A DNA stretch of 64,000 bases, from the NCBI RefSeq assembly GCF_003751085.1, contig NZ_RJJY01000001.1, positions 5,952,001 to 6,016,000 of the forward strand, given 5' to 3'. The notes under the pieces were generated by a model. That model made no database searches, had not been told where the DNA came from, and worked only from the letters and a program-made list of their open reading frames with translations. This DNA comes from Micromonospora sp. Llam0 (lineage in GTDB: Bacteria > Actinomycetota > Actinomycetes > Mycobacteriales > Micromonosporaceae). Position numbers and translations under genes: made by a program. Of the stretch, positions 36,272 to 44,640 are shown piece after piece. Each line of letters opens with the position of its first letter. Position 1 is the first letter of the stretch.

Positions 36272-38187
36272 GCCGGCACCCCCGGAACGGCCACAACGAA
36301 CGCCTGGTCGTCGAGGAAGCCCAGGAGGTGGCCGAGGTCGAGACCGTCCGCCCACCGGGTCCGCCGGTCGAGCCAGGCCAGGGCCTCCGGCCAGGTACGT
36401 ACCGGCGGGGCCAGATGGGCGGCCCGGACCGGCCCGTCGTCGGCAGCGCACGCAAGGCCGTCGGCCACCGCCCGCAGCAGGGCGTTGTCCCGGGCGTGGC
36501 CGGCGGTGAGACCCTGGCCGGTGACGATCCCCGTCGTGGTGTCGAGCACGACCCGGACGAAACCCGTCGCGTCGTCGGTCACGGCAGCCGTCCGCCAGGA
36601 GCCGCAGGTGGCGAGTTCGCTGGCGAGGAACGTACCCACCGGTCCTGTCGTGTCGTCCAGGGTGGGGAAGGCGCGGGTCGGCGCCACCTCCGCTGGGACG
36701 GCTTGCGTCACGGTGGGCACGGCCTGCGCCGCAGCGAGGCGGGCCCGGTACAGGGACTCCGCCCGGGACCAGCCCGCACCGACGTACCAGCCCTCGGCGA
36801 GCAGCCCGGCGCGGTCGGCCAACTCCCGGGCCAGCTCTTCCCACGCCGCCAGGACGACCTGGTTGCGGGCCTCCCTGGGGGACACCGCGCGGCAGACGAT
36901 GCGGACGACACGGGGCACCCGGGCACTGTTGTCGGGCCGGGCGACCCGGCACGCGCTACCTGCCAGCGGAGCCTGGTCGATGTCTTCCTCGCCGAGGGCC
37001 AGCACTGGCCCGACGACAGGGTCGGTCCACCCCGCGCATGCAACGACGATCCGGTCCGCGACGGCGAGGACGTCGGCCGTGTCCTCGGGAGTCGGGACGT
37101 CGGGACGAACCAAATCGTCCTCGTCACCGGCGGGCTCCAGTCGGGTTCCGTGCGCGGCGTGCTGCGCGGTGGCCGGGTCCGCCCGGTGTGACGGGCAGCG
37201 CGGGTGCCGGCGCGGCTGGTGGGACCGCACCACCGGGGCGATCGGTTCGATGGTCGCGATCCGCTCGAACGCGGGTTGCGGCACTCCGGCCAAAACGGCG
37301 AAGGCGTGCTGTGCCAGATGCAGTGCGGCGATCGCGGCGGGTGCCGCAGCCATCGGCAGCGGTTCACCGGTGGTCGCCACCGCCCGAGCCGCCGTCCAGC
37401 GGTGCATACAATCCCAACAACTGCGGGAACCGCCGGGCAGAGCCACCGTGAAGTCGCCGCATCGGCCGAGAACCGACAGGAACCGTCCCTCGTCGCGCAG
37501 CCGGGCCTGAGCGTCGGCAAGGCGGGAGACCGCCGCTGGATCATCGTCCGCCTCGTCGGCAAGCAGCACCATCGGCGCGTTCAACTGCTCCGCTCGGTCG
37601 ACCAGTTCCGCCGGCTGGACCTGGTCGACCTGTTGGACGTCGTACCGCACCTGGTCGTCCCGTCGTTCGGCGGTGGCGAGGACCTGCGCGACCCGCTCGT
37701 CGTCCGACTTGGCCACCACGACGTGCAGTCTGGCCAGCCCGAAATCGGTCAGCGCGCCGAGCAGCGCGGTGAGCGCGACGCCACGACCGGCCACGAGCAG
37801 CGGTGTCGACCGGGCACGGTGGAACCGCGCCACCGGCCGTTCCTCCGCGTGCAGTTCGAGGAAGTCCAGCTGGGCCGGGTAGTACCGGCGGAGCCGGTCC
37901 GGCACCGGCTCCGCCGGATGCCGGACCTTGGCGAGAAAGCCGTTCGCGTCCAGGGTCGCGACCAGTTCCAGCACAGAACGGCGGGCCGCGTCGGGCAGTC
38001 CACATACCAGGTCGTCCAGCGTGCGTTCGCCGTCAAGGCTGCCGAAGAGCGCGGCGACGAGCCGGTAGGCGCCAACACCGCGGATTGTGAACGAACCGGA
38101 GTTGTTACTCAGCCGCACCCCGTCGGGCCGTCGTACGAAAAACGCGTCAGGCCGGATGCGGAACCGACGCGAGTCAGCTGCCGTCAT
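36268..38187 (-). CDS. nosH: Ocin-ThiF-like leader-binding partner of YcaO (NosH-like)
   Basis: 639 residues. The N-terminal 90 residues resemble a PqqD-type RiPP recognition element (SNNSGSFTIRGVGAYRLV, GERTLDDLVCGL). A ThiF-like Rossmann region follows (PLLVAGRGVALTALLGAL, about 128-145), then a CWDCMHRW pair near 256-263. In thiopeptide systems such as TbtF this protein binds the leader peptide and presents the core to the YcaO enzyme. Coupled by ATGA overlaps on both sides. Confidence 0.85.
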   Translation of the reverse strand: MTAADSRRFRIRPDAFFVRRPDGVRLSNNSGSFTIRGVGAYRLVAALFGSLDGERTLDDLVCGLPDAARRSVLELVATLDANGFLAKVRHPAEPVPDRLRRYYPAQLDFLELHAEERPVARFHRARSTPLLVAGRGVALTALLGALTDFGLARLHVVVAKSDDERVAQVLATAERRDDQVRYDVQQVDQVQPAELVDRAEQLNAPMVLLADEADDDPAAVSRLADAQARLRDEGRFLSVLGRCGDFTVALPGGSRSCWDCMHRWTAARAVATTGEPLPMAAAPAAIAALHLAQHAFAVLAGVPQPAFERIATIEPIAPVVRSHQPRRHPRCPSHRADPATAQHAAHGTRLEPAGDEDDLVRPDVPTPEDTADVLAVADRIVVACAGWTDPVVGPVLALGEEDIDQAPLAGSACRVARPDNSARVPRVVRIVCRAVSPREARNQVVLAAWEELARELADRAGLLAEGWYVGAGWSRAESLYRARLAAAQAVPTVTQAVPAEVAPTRAFPTLDDTTGPVGTFLASELATCGSWRTAAVTDDATGFVRVVLDTTTGIVTGQGLTAGHARDNALLRAVADGLACAADDGPVRAAHLAPPVRTWPEALAWLDRRTRWADGLDLGHLLGFLDDQAFVVAVPGVPA

Positions 38188-39464
38188 CGCAACTTCCCGT
38201 GCGCGTTGTATACGGTGCCGGCCGCCTGATCAGCGAATACCTGGACGTCGATCGGCCGTTCCAGCTCGTCGAGCTCCAGGCAGTGCGCCCGAACCGCGGC
38301 CGGTTCGACGTCGCCAACGATCCGGGCGACGAGCCGCTCCAGACCGGAGTCGCGGCGCTCGACCAGTACCCGCACGTCCGACACGCCGGGCAGTCGCAAC
38401 AGGTGGCGTTCGATCGCCCGGGGGTAGATGAGCACACCGTGCAGCTTCTCGCCAGCGTCGACCCGGCCCTCGAGACACAGGTTCCCGGCGGCGTCGAACC
38501 GGCCGTAATCCATGCCCTCGACATGATCGCCGGTGGCACGCGGCGACTCCCCGGGCCGCCAGAGATAGCGGCAGCAGTCCGGTCCGGCCACCGCGACCCT
38601 GCCCACCCCCCGCTCGTCCGGTTCGTCGATCCACACGGTCTTGCCGAGAATGGGCCGACCGACATGCTGGTTGTGGCCGGGATCATGGTCCACGGTGATG
38701 GCCCCGGTCTCGGCCGTCCCGTACAGGTTGGCCAGCGAGACCCCCCGGAACCGATCCCGGATCAGGTCGACCCGGGTCTTGGTTACATGGCCGCCGCCGA
38801 GAAAGAGGCGGACGTGCCGCATGTCGACGGGTGCGGCGGTGCCGGCACAGGCCGCTGCGGTCACCGCTGGCACGCCCAGCACGAAGGTGTCGCGCGACGA
38901 CTCCGACACCGGCGCCCAGTCGTGCGTCGGGAAGACGACCATGTCCCGCTGCAGGAACAAGCTGGGCAGAACGACCATGAAGAACGCTGCCGAGAACTGC
39001 AGCGGCAGGCAGGTGGCGAGAACCGCCGGGGTGCGACCGTCAAACGCGGGCTGGAACATTGCCCGCTCGTAGTGCAGTGCGACGAGTTCCCAGGCGTCGG
39101 CGTGACCGATCGCGATCTTCGCGGCCCCAGAGCTGCCGGAGGTGGCCACGCCCCAGATCGGGCGGCCGGTGGGACCCGGCAAGGGTGGATCGATCTCGTA
39201 AAGACCGGTGGCGAGCTGCCGGCGTGCGCCAATGGAGCCGGGAGTCGCCCACAGCAGGGTGGTGTCCGGGACCGACGCCACCGCGAGGAGTGCCGCCACG
39301 GATGCCAGACCGACGGACGGATCAACCACGTAGGCCCCGCCCGGTCGGACCTCGGCGACCCGATGGGCCGCGAGGTCCCGCCAGCTTGCGTGCTCGCCGC
39401 CCCAGTACACCCCGGTGGTGGCGGACGATGTGGTCAGGAAACGGTGGAATGCTGCTCGACCCAT
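38184..39464 (-). CDS. nosI: AMP-dependent acyl ligase for indolic acid (NosI-like)
   Basis: An ATG at 39464 gives 426 residues (a GTG at 39473 is possible). The adenylation motifs are the P-loop TSGSSGAAKIAIG (about 107-119), NLYGTAETG, and the C-terminal NAHGKLR with the catalytic lysine. In nosiheptide, NosI activates 3-methyl-2-indolic acid and loads it on the discrete carrier NosJ. The gene order ligase-carrier-hydrolase-lyase is identical here. Confidence 0.87.
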   Translation of the reverse strand: MGRAAFHRFLTTSSATTGVYWGGEHASWRDLAAHRVAEVRPGGAYVVDPSVGLASVAALLAVASVPDTTLLWATPGSIGARRQLATGLYEIDPPLPGPTGRPIWGVATSGSSGAAKIAIGHADAWELVALHYERAMFQPAFDGRTPAVLATCLPLQFSAAFFMVVLPSLFLQRDMVVFPTHDWAPVSESSRDTFVLGVPAVTAAACAGTAAPVDMRHVRLFLGGGHVTKTRVDLIRDRFRGVSLANLYGTAETGAITVDHDPGHNQHVGRPILGKTVWIDEPDERGVGRVAVAGPDCCRYLWRPGESPRATGDHVEGMDYGRFDAAGNLCLEGRVDAGEKLHGVLIYPRAIERHLLRLPGVSDVRVLVERRDSGLERLVARIVGDVEPAAVRAHCLELDELERPIDVQVFADQAAGTVYNAHGKLR

Positions 39465-39628
39465 GCCACCCACCCCTCGATGGTCAGCGGCCCGTCCTCG
39501 GCGGGCGTGCCGTAGCCCTGATTCGTCAGGTACGTCCGGATGACCACCGACTCCAGCGAGTCAAGAGTGCGACGGGCGTCTTCTTCCTGCACCAGATGGG
39601 AAAGCTGAGCTCGCACGTCATCGCTCAC
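39434..39628 (-). CDS. nosJ: Discrete acyl carrier (thiolation) protein (NosJ-like)
   Basis: A GTG at 39628 opens a 64-residue frame overlapping both neighbours (11 bases with the hydrolase, about 31 with the ligase). The phosphopantetheine site is LDSLESVV with the Ser in the conserved DSL context. The sequence ends in a helix typical of a carrier domain (LTIEGWVAWVEQH). It should carry 3-methyl-2-indolic acid as a thioester between ligase and acyltransfer steps. Confidence 0.85.
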   Translation of the reverse strand: MSDDVRAQLSHLVQEEDARRTLDSLESVVIRTYLTNQGYGTPAEDGPLTIEGWVAWVEQHSTVS

Positions 39629-40337
39629 TGCCGTGCTCCTTCCGCCAGAACGCCTCGACGGCGCTGTTGAACTCATCCGGCGCGTCGTGGCTGGCGATGT
39701 GTCCCGCGCCGTCGATGACATGTCCGTGCACCCGTGGTCCGTACCGATCCGCATCGCGCGCGGCCGCCAGCTCCACTGACTTGAGCGTCCCATTGATCAG
39801 CAGCGTGTCGGTGTCGAGCGCGGCCAGGGCCTCTGGACGGACCAGTGCGGTGTCCTCGTACGCCCGCTCGACGTGCTCGGTGAAGGCGGCCAGCGTCGCC
39901 CTCCACCGGGTGCCGTGCAGGCGGTCGTACTCGACGACCAGGGCGAGGTCCGCTTCCACCAACGTGCCGAATCCGGCGAGCAGGGTGACAAAGGCGTCCC
40001 GCCGCAGGCCGGGCGCGAAGCCGGTAAGGACCAGCGAGTCGACCAGGTCCGGTCGACCGGTCGCGCACCGCACGGCCAGGGGTCCGCCGAGGTACGAGGC
40101 GGCGACCAGCCGTCCGGGGCCGCCGAACCGCTCGATGACCGTCGTGACGTAGTTCAACGCGGTGTCGAGGTAGTCGGGGCCAGCGTCGAGCCGGCACCGG
40201 CCGTGTCCGGGAAGGTCGACGGGTACCACCCGGTGCCGCCCCTCCCAGGCCCGGATCTGCCCGCTGAAGTGTCCGTACCCGGTGCCCAGCAGCCCATGCA
40301 GCAGGTACACGGGCAGCTGGTCTGCCTGCCGGTTCAA
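39618..40337 (-). CDS. nosK: Alpha/beta-hydrolase-fold acyltransferase (NosK-like)
   Basis: A TTG at 40337 overlapping the preceding stop gives 239 residues. An HGLLGTG oxyanion segment, DLPGHG and a nucleophile-elbow-like AASYLGG (Ser in a modified GxSxG) identify the alpha/beta hydrolase fold; the late GAGHIASHDAP supplies the catalytic His. In nosiheptide, NosK moves the indolyl group from NosJ to the linear peptide. In this cluster the acceptor would be Ser8 rather than Cys8, so its acceptor specificity should differ. Confidence 0.83.
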   Translation of the reverse strand: MNRQADQLPVYLLHGLLGTGYGHFSGQIRAWEGRHRVVPVDLPGHGRCRLDAGPDYLDTALNYVTTVIERFGGPGRLVAASYLGGPLAVRCATGRPDLVDSLVLTGFAPGLRRDAFVTLLAGFGTLVEADLALVVEYDRLHGTRWRATLAAFTEHVERAYEDTALVRPEALAALDTDTLLINGTLKSVELAAARDADRYGPRVHGHVIDGAGHIASHDAPDEFNSAVEAFWRKEHGSER

Positions 40338-41524
40338 CCGATCGCGACGGTCGGCACGCCGGCGGGGTCGACGAAGTGATCGACCCGCATTCCGCTGGCC
40401 TGCAACCGGCTGAGGATGTGCCGAGGGCGGCGCAGGTCGGCGACCAGGAATTGTGAGGTGTTCACATCGTTCTGCGCCTGGGTGCCCGCGCGGTACGGTG
40501 CCACGTCCGGGCTGCCAGGGCTGAAAACTCCGGCCAGACCGACGGCCTTGTCCTGGAAGTCCTGCGGCTCTCGGGTGGTGAGTACGAGACGCTGCTCCGG
40601 GCAGGTGAATGCGACGACTGCGAGCATCCGCAGGTAGTCGTCGTCGTTTACGCGGGTGGTGTCGCGGGAGGCGTTGGCAGGACGCATCCGTGGTAGCGAC
40701 AGATCGACCACGGCGCCGCGTTCGTGCAGGTGGGCACCGTGCGCGACGAGGTCCACGAGTTCGGCGGCCAGATCGTCGTGCAGGCCGACCAGCACTCCTG
40801 GGTTGACGTACCGGAACCCGGCGTCGAGCCAGCGGTCGAAGGAGACGACTCGGCGGTCGAAGTCGGCCTTCGGCACCTCCTGCGGCGTCCGGCCCATGAA
40901 CCGCTTGTACGTCTCTCGGTCGTAGGACTCCTGGAAGACGCACATGGTGACGGGTTCGGAGGGGCGGATCCATTCCCCGAGGACGTCGATCTCGTCTGGT
41001 TCCATGCTGCCGATGTTGAAGTAGATGCGCTCGAAGCCCATGTCGAGCGCGGCTCGCATTGCCCAACCGATCCGGAACGCCGTGCTGAGCCGTGTGTACT
41101 TGTCCTGGTACTCGCCGGTCAGCAGGCCGACCCCGCGGACGCCTTCATGGGTGTAGAGGATGTCGAGCTGCTCGAGGATCTCGTTTCGGCCGGAGAACTT
41201 GCGATCCATCCGGGTGTTGCCCTTACGCATCGAGCACATCTTGCATTCGGAGTCGCAGTGGTTGGTGGTGTAGAGCGGCACGAACGTGTGCAATCGCGGC
41301 TCGCGAGTCGCGCACCGGGCCTCTGCGGCGGCGATGAGCTCTTCCGTGGAGATCGTCCGGTCCTGCCACAGGGCCAGTGCGACGGCAGGTCGGCCTGCGG
41401 CGGGAACCTTACCGACGGGCGACGCCAGCGCGGCCCTCGCGTCGACCGCCTCGGCCTCCTTCTGCACAGCGCCGAAGTCCGGTTTCACGAAATCGGATGT
41501 GGCTGTGGCGCTCTGATCCCTCAC
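40334..41524 (-). CDS. nosL: Radical SAM tryptophan lyase, 3-methyl-2-indolic acid synthase (NosL-like)
   Basis: A GTG at 41524 with an AAGGGGAA ribosome binding site gives 396 residues. The radical SAM cluster is NHCDSECKMCSMRKGNT, CX3CX2C at 90, 94 and 97. Conserved stretches such as IYFNIGSMEPDEI, YVNPGVLVGLHDDLAAE and LSLPRMRPA match NosL/NocL, which rearrange L-tryptophan to 3-methyl-2-indolic acid. It is the first gene of the long minus-strand operon. Confidence 0.92.
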   Translation of the reverse strand: MRDQSATATSDFVKPDFGAVQKEAEAVDARAALASPVGKVPAAGRPAVALALWQDRTISTEELIAAAEARCATREPRLHTFVPLYTTNHCDSECKMCSMRKGNTRMDRKFSGRNEILEQLDILYTHEGVRGVGLLTGEYQDKYTRLSTAFRIGWAMRAALDMGFERIYFNIGSMEPDEIDVLGEWIRPSEPVTMCVFQESYDRETYKRFMGRTPQEVPKADFDRRVVSFDRWLDAGFRYVNPGVLVGLHDDLAAELVDLVAHGAHLHERGAVVDLSLPRMRPANASRDTTRVNDDDYLRMLAVVAFTCPEQRLVLTTREPQDFQDKAVGLAGVFSPGSPDVAPYRAGTQAQNDVNTSQFLVADLRRPRHILSRLQASGMRVDHFVDPAGVPTVAIG

Positions 41525-41603
41525 GACTTCCCCTTCCGACAGTCGGTGGTGGCGCAATTTCCCGTTGCTGCCAACATACGAAATTGACGCATCCCACTGG
41601 GTG

Positions 41604-41626
41604 ACCTCGGTGAGGCTACCTCGGTG
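41604..41626. promoter_or_regulatory. Direct repeat ACCTCGGTG x2 upstream of nosL-like operon
   Basis: ACCTCGGTG occurs at 41604-41612 and 41618-41626, 14 bases start to start. The first copy is part of the palindrome CCTCGGTGAGG. It lies 80-100 bases before the nosL-like start. It could be a binding site for the SARP, but spacing differs from the usual 11 or 22 bases. Confidence 0.35.
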
Positions 41627-41809
41627 CAACCACAAGACGCAACCACACTTGACAACACAAAAACACCCCGGTAAAAGCCATCCGATTGCCCAAGGCCAAG
41701 GGGTCTAGCTGCAACAACAGGTCCGGACCATGGCTATCCTTGACGTCAACGATGCCACCCGTAGAGCCGGATCATAACAAGGTTTTAGCACCCTTGTAGT
41801 CAGAATCTA

Positions 41810-41834
41810 CTTTGCCAAGGATTGTTTGGCAAAG
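41810..41834. promoter_or_regulatory. Perfect inverted repeat abutting precursor promoter
   Basis: CTTTGCCAA (41810-41818) and TTGGCAAAG (41826-41834) are exact reverse complements with a seven-base spacer. The right arm ends one base before the -35 hexamer of the precursor promoter. This position is typical of an activator or repressor operator for the most highly expressed gene of the cluster. Confidence 0.55.
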
Positions 41835-41835
41835 C

Positions 41836-41865
41836 TTGACAGAGCCGCCCATCGATCAATAACTT
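41836..41865 (+). promoter_or_regulatory. Promoter of precursor gene
   Basis: TTGACA at 41836-41841, 18-base spacer, TAACTT at 41860-41865 (TAnnnT). The predicted transcript starts near 41872 and carries an AAAGAGG ribosome binding site about seven bases before the ATG at 41915. Confidence 0.55.
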
Positions 41866-41914
41866 CACCTTCGGGGCCGCATCCGGAACCACTTTCAGAG
41901 AAAGAGGTGGCAAA

Positions 41915-42064
41915 ATGGAGAACGAACTCTCGACGCTCGACATCGACGACCTGGAGATCTCGGAGTTCCTGGACGAGAGCCGGCTCGAGGACAGCGAGGT
42001 CGTCGCGAAGGTCATGTCGGCGTCCTGCACCACCTGCGAGTGCAGCTGCAGCTGCTCCTCCTGA
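41915..42064 (+). CDS. nosM: Thiopeptide precursor peptide, nocathiacin-type core
   Basis: The 49-residue peptide starts at ATG 41915. The leader is about 36 residues, acidic, with the conserved LEISEFLDESRLEDSEV stretch and ending in VAKVMSA. The 13-residue core is SCTTCECSCSCSS. As I recall them, nosiheptide's core is SCTTCECCCSCSS and nocathiacin's precursor also has Ser at core position 8. Ser1 and Ser10 supply the central pyridine, five Cys (2, 5, 7, 9, 11) supply thiazoles, Glu6 and residue 8 hold the indolic acid, and Ser12-Ser13 form the dehydroalanine/amide tail. The gene stands between the divergent nosL-like operon and the nosN-like gene. Confidence 0.95.
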   Translation: MENELSTLDIDDLEISEFLDESRLEDSEVVAKVMSASCTTCECSCSCSS

Positions 42065-42131
42065 TCACCCTCGACCGCCTGGGTTCGCCAGTGAAGTCCG
42101 GTGACCCGGCGTAGAGAACGCTCGCACGACT

Positions 42132-42176
42132 GAGCGTGTCCCGTGGTCGACGGCCCCACCGCCACGGGACACGCTC
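42132..42176 (+). terminator. 15-bp perfect-stem hairpin after precursor gene
   Basis: GAGCGTGTCCCGTGG (42132-42146) pairs perfectly with 42162-42176 around a 15-base loop. It lies 68 bases after the precursor stop and 41 before the nosN-like start. As an attenuator or partial terminator it would give high precursor and lower enzyme transcript, the same layout as in RiPP cluster 1. Confidence 0.7.
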
Positions 42177-42217
42177 GGACGGCAACCAACCCGCAGACTG
42201 CTCGAAAGGACCGGCTG

Positions 42218-43456
42218 ATGAGGACCGCCCCCGCCGCCGACAACCAGCTCGGCCTTCCCAGCAGCACTGCGGACAGGCGCGTCCTGCTGCTGTACGTACA
42301 CGTACCTTTCTGCCACTCACGCTGCACGTTCTGCGACTGGGTGCAGGCGATCCCCAACAAGGACCTCCTCCGCAAACCCGGCGACTCCGTCCGGGAGAAG
42401 TACATCGACGCGCTCTGCCGGGAGATTCGCGAGCGCGGTGCCGAGCTCGCCGGGAGCGACACGATGTCGTACGTCATCTACTGGGGTGGCGGAACCGCGA
42501 GCAGCCTCGACAACGACGAAGCCACCCGCGTCATGACAGCCCTGCGGGACGCGTTCGACCTCAGCATGGTCGCCGAAGCAACGATCGAGTGCAGTCCGGA
42601 CACGGTAGACGCGGAAAGATTGGCCTTCTTCCGCAAACTCGGCTTCAACCGAGTGTCCAGCGGGGTGCAGTCCTTCGACGACGACCGGCTGCGGCGGCTG
42701 GGCCGCCGGCACACCGCCGACCAGGCCATCCGACTCACTCACGCCGCCCGCGAGGTGGGGTTCGACGACGTGTCGATCGATATCATGTCCGGCTTTCCGG
42801 ACCAGCGTCTCGACGAGTTACGGTACACCGTCGACCACGCGGTACAACTGCCAGTCAACCATCTGTCCCTCTACTCGTTCCGCCCCACACCCGGCACGTT
42901 CATGCGACGTCGGATGAACCCCGAGGAGAAGCGCGGCTACCTCCGCGATCAGAAGCACCTGTTCACGCAGGCCCGACGGCTCATCACCACGGCCGGGCTG
43001 AGTGAGTACGCGTCCGGCTACTTCGGGAAGGTGTCACCGTTCGCGGCGATGTACTTCCAACTGCGCGCCGACACGGTGGGCTTCGGATCCGGGGCGATCT
43101 CACTGGTCAACCAACAGTTCCTGGCGCATCGCAAGGGCCTGCTGCACAGCTACGTCGACGCCCCTACCAAGTTCGACGTCGCGGTCCCGGCCAGCCAGGA
43201 CCGTGTCCTGATCTCCTTCCTTCAGGCCGGCCTGGCGATGTTCGACGGCATCCTGCGCGACGAGTGGCTCGTCTCCACCGGCACCGACCTCGACGAGGTG
43301 CTCACCCGTCCGGCCATCGCGCCGCTGACCGATTTCCTGCGGGGACGAGGGCTCATCTGTGACGAACGTGGCATCCGTTTACCAGTACGCAACGTCGGAG
43401 TGACGCTCATCGAGCTCGCCTTCGAGATGGCGATGTCGCAGCCGGAGTTGGCGTGA
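42218..43456 (+). CDS. nosN: Class C radical SAM methyltransferase (NosN-like)
   Basis: An ATG at 42218 after GAAAGGA gives 412 residues. It has a HemW-like radical SAM core with VPFCHSRCTFCDW (CX3CX2C at 32, 36, 39), YWGGGTASSLD, ECSPDTVDAERL and NRVSSGVQSFDD. In nosiheptide NosN, this family adds a one-carbon unit to C4 of the indolic acid and forms the ester to Glu6. The same side-ring closure is expected here. Confidence 0.9.
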   Translation: MRTAPAADNQLGLPSSTADRRVLLLYVHVPFCHSRCTFCDWVQAIPNKDLLRKPGDSVREKYIDALCREIRERGAELAGSDTMSYVIYWGGGTASSLDNDEATRVMTALRDAFDLSMVAEATIECSPDTVDAERLAFFRKLGFNRVSSGVQSFDDDRLRRLGRRHTADQAIRLTHAAREVGFDDVSIDIMSGFPDQRLDELRYTVDHAVQLPVNHLSLYSFRPTPGTFMRRRMNPEEKRGYLRDQKHLFTQARRLITTAGLSEYASGYFGKVSPFAAMYFQLRADTVGFGSGAISLVNQQFLAHRKGLLHSYVDAPTKFDVAVPASQDRVLISFLQAGLAMFDGILRDEWLVSTGTDLDEVLTRPAIAPLTDFLRGRGLICDERGIRLPVRNVGVTLIELAFEMAMSQPELA

Positions 43457-44607
43457 CCCACGCCGATTGGCAGTGGTGGGAGCTGGAGCTGGTCGTTCCG
43501 GCGGACTACTGGTGCGCGACCGTCGTCGAGGTCGGTGGACCGCTGCTGCGTACGGTCTCGGAAGTAGCGGCGCCGATCGCCGACACCGTACTCGTCCGTG
43601 ATGTCACCGTACACGGATCGACCGCGCTGTACCTGCAGGCACGAGCGGCCTCCGGCAGCGACCTGGCCGAGGCTTACCGGGCCGTACGCGGCGGCATCCA
43701 GCGGTCGCTGCCGGTCGCCGCCGACGCCACCGTCGACCCGTCGGGTCCGACGGCGCGCGCCCACTCGGGCCGCGGAATCGTGGCGACCCCCGACACCGCA
43801 GTGGTGCGTCCCGCCAGCCTCGTCCCGCTTGCCGGTCCGGTTTTCGGCGGACGGGCCCTGCCCGCCCTCACCCGCTCCTTCCTGCGACAGGTCGGACCGG
43901 CGCTGGTTCAGCTGGCCGTCGCCGGCCGTCGACAACGGCAGTCTCTCGTCAAGGAAGCCTTGTCCGTCATGGCGGCGCAGCTGGCGGCGCAGGGACCGTC
44001 GGCCGCGCCCGGCGCGTCGGAACTGCCACTCAACGGCGTACCGGTAGGTTTCGTCAGTTTCCGGTCTCACGCCGAGGCGTTCCTCAGCACCTGCCGTGAT
44101 CCGCACGCCGCGCGTGCGTCAATGGACGAGCGCTACCAGCGTGCGCGATCCGTCGTCGACACGTCGGTCGAGGGCGTCCTCCGAGCGGCTGATGGCGGCC
44201 TGCTGACGGACGGGCCGGCAGGGCTGTGGTACCGGACCGCCCAGGCGGCGAGGCAGGAGTTCGAGGCGGCCTTCCGATCGGGGGAGATTCAGGTAGCCGC
44301 ACCGGTCGATCCCAGCACGCACGACAACGAGCTGGCCCGGAGCGGATTCCACCGCAAGGCGGCGGCCTCCGCAGCACTCCAACGGTACGTGCAGAGCGAC
44401 CCGGCCTTCCTGGCGGTTCGCCTCGGTACCAGCCTGCTCTATCTCGGACTACACACAGCCGGTCTGACCATGGCCGAGCGGTACCTGCTCTGTTACCTGG
44501 TCAGCCGCAGCTGCGAATCGTTGAGTGGCACCGACGCGCTGTCGGTCCTGGACACTCTGTCGGCACCGGAGTCCTCGGCAACGGATCCGGCGGCTACCGG
44601 CCGGTGA
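43453..44607 (+). CDS. nosO: Thiopeptide pyridine synthase / [4+2] cyclase (NosO-like)
   Basis: A GTG at 43453 overlapping the nosN-like stop gives 384 residues. The position directly after nosN, the size, and a bipartite structure match the macrocyclising enzymes NosO/TbtD. The structure is an N-terminal half that begins WQWWELELVVPADYW, as in the 'thiopeptide-type' domain, and a helical C-terminal half. It joins two dehydroalanines (from core Ser1 and Ser10) to the central pyridine and removes or retains the leader according to series. No catalytic motif is diagnostic; sequence divergence in this family is high. Confidence 0.8.
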   Translation: MTHADWQWWELELVVPADYWCATVVEVGGPLLRTVSEVAAPIADTVLVRDVTVHGSTALYLQARAASGSDLAEAYRAVRGGIQRSLPVAADATVDPSGPTARAHSGRGIVATPDTAVVRPASLVPLAGPVFGGRALPALTRSFLRQVGPALVQLAVAGRRQRQSLVKEALSVMAAQLAAQGPSAAPGASELPLNGVPVGFVSFRSHAEAFLSTCRDPHAARASMDERYQRARSVVDTSVEGVLRAADGGLLTDGPAGLWYRTAQAARQEFEAAFRSGEIQVAAPVDPSTHDNELARSGFHRKAAASAALQRYVQSDPAFLAVRLGTSLLYLGLHTAGLTMAERYLLCYLVSRSCESLSGTDALSVLDTLSAPESSATDPAATGR

Positions 44608-44640
44608 GGCTGCCGCGCGGGCGCGGAACGGTCTCAGCCG

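Noticed and set aside
36268..36952. YcaO gene extended upstream to 36952
   Set aside because: The extension is the shadow of the ThiF-like gene; the ATG at 36271 with ATGA coupling is the natural start.
41826..42104. 92-codon frame across the precursor region
   Set aside because: It is out of frame with the thiopeptide precursor, whose leader and core are unmistakable at 41915-42064.
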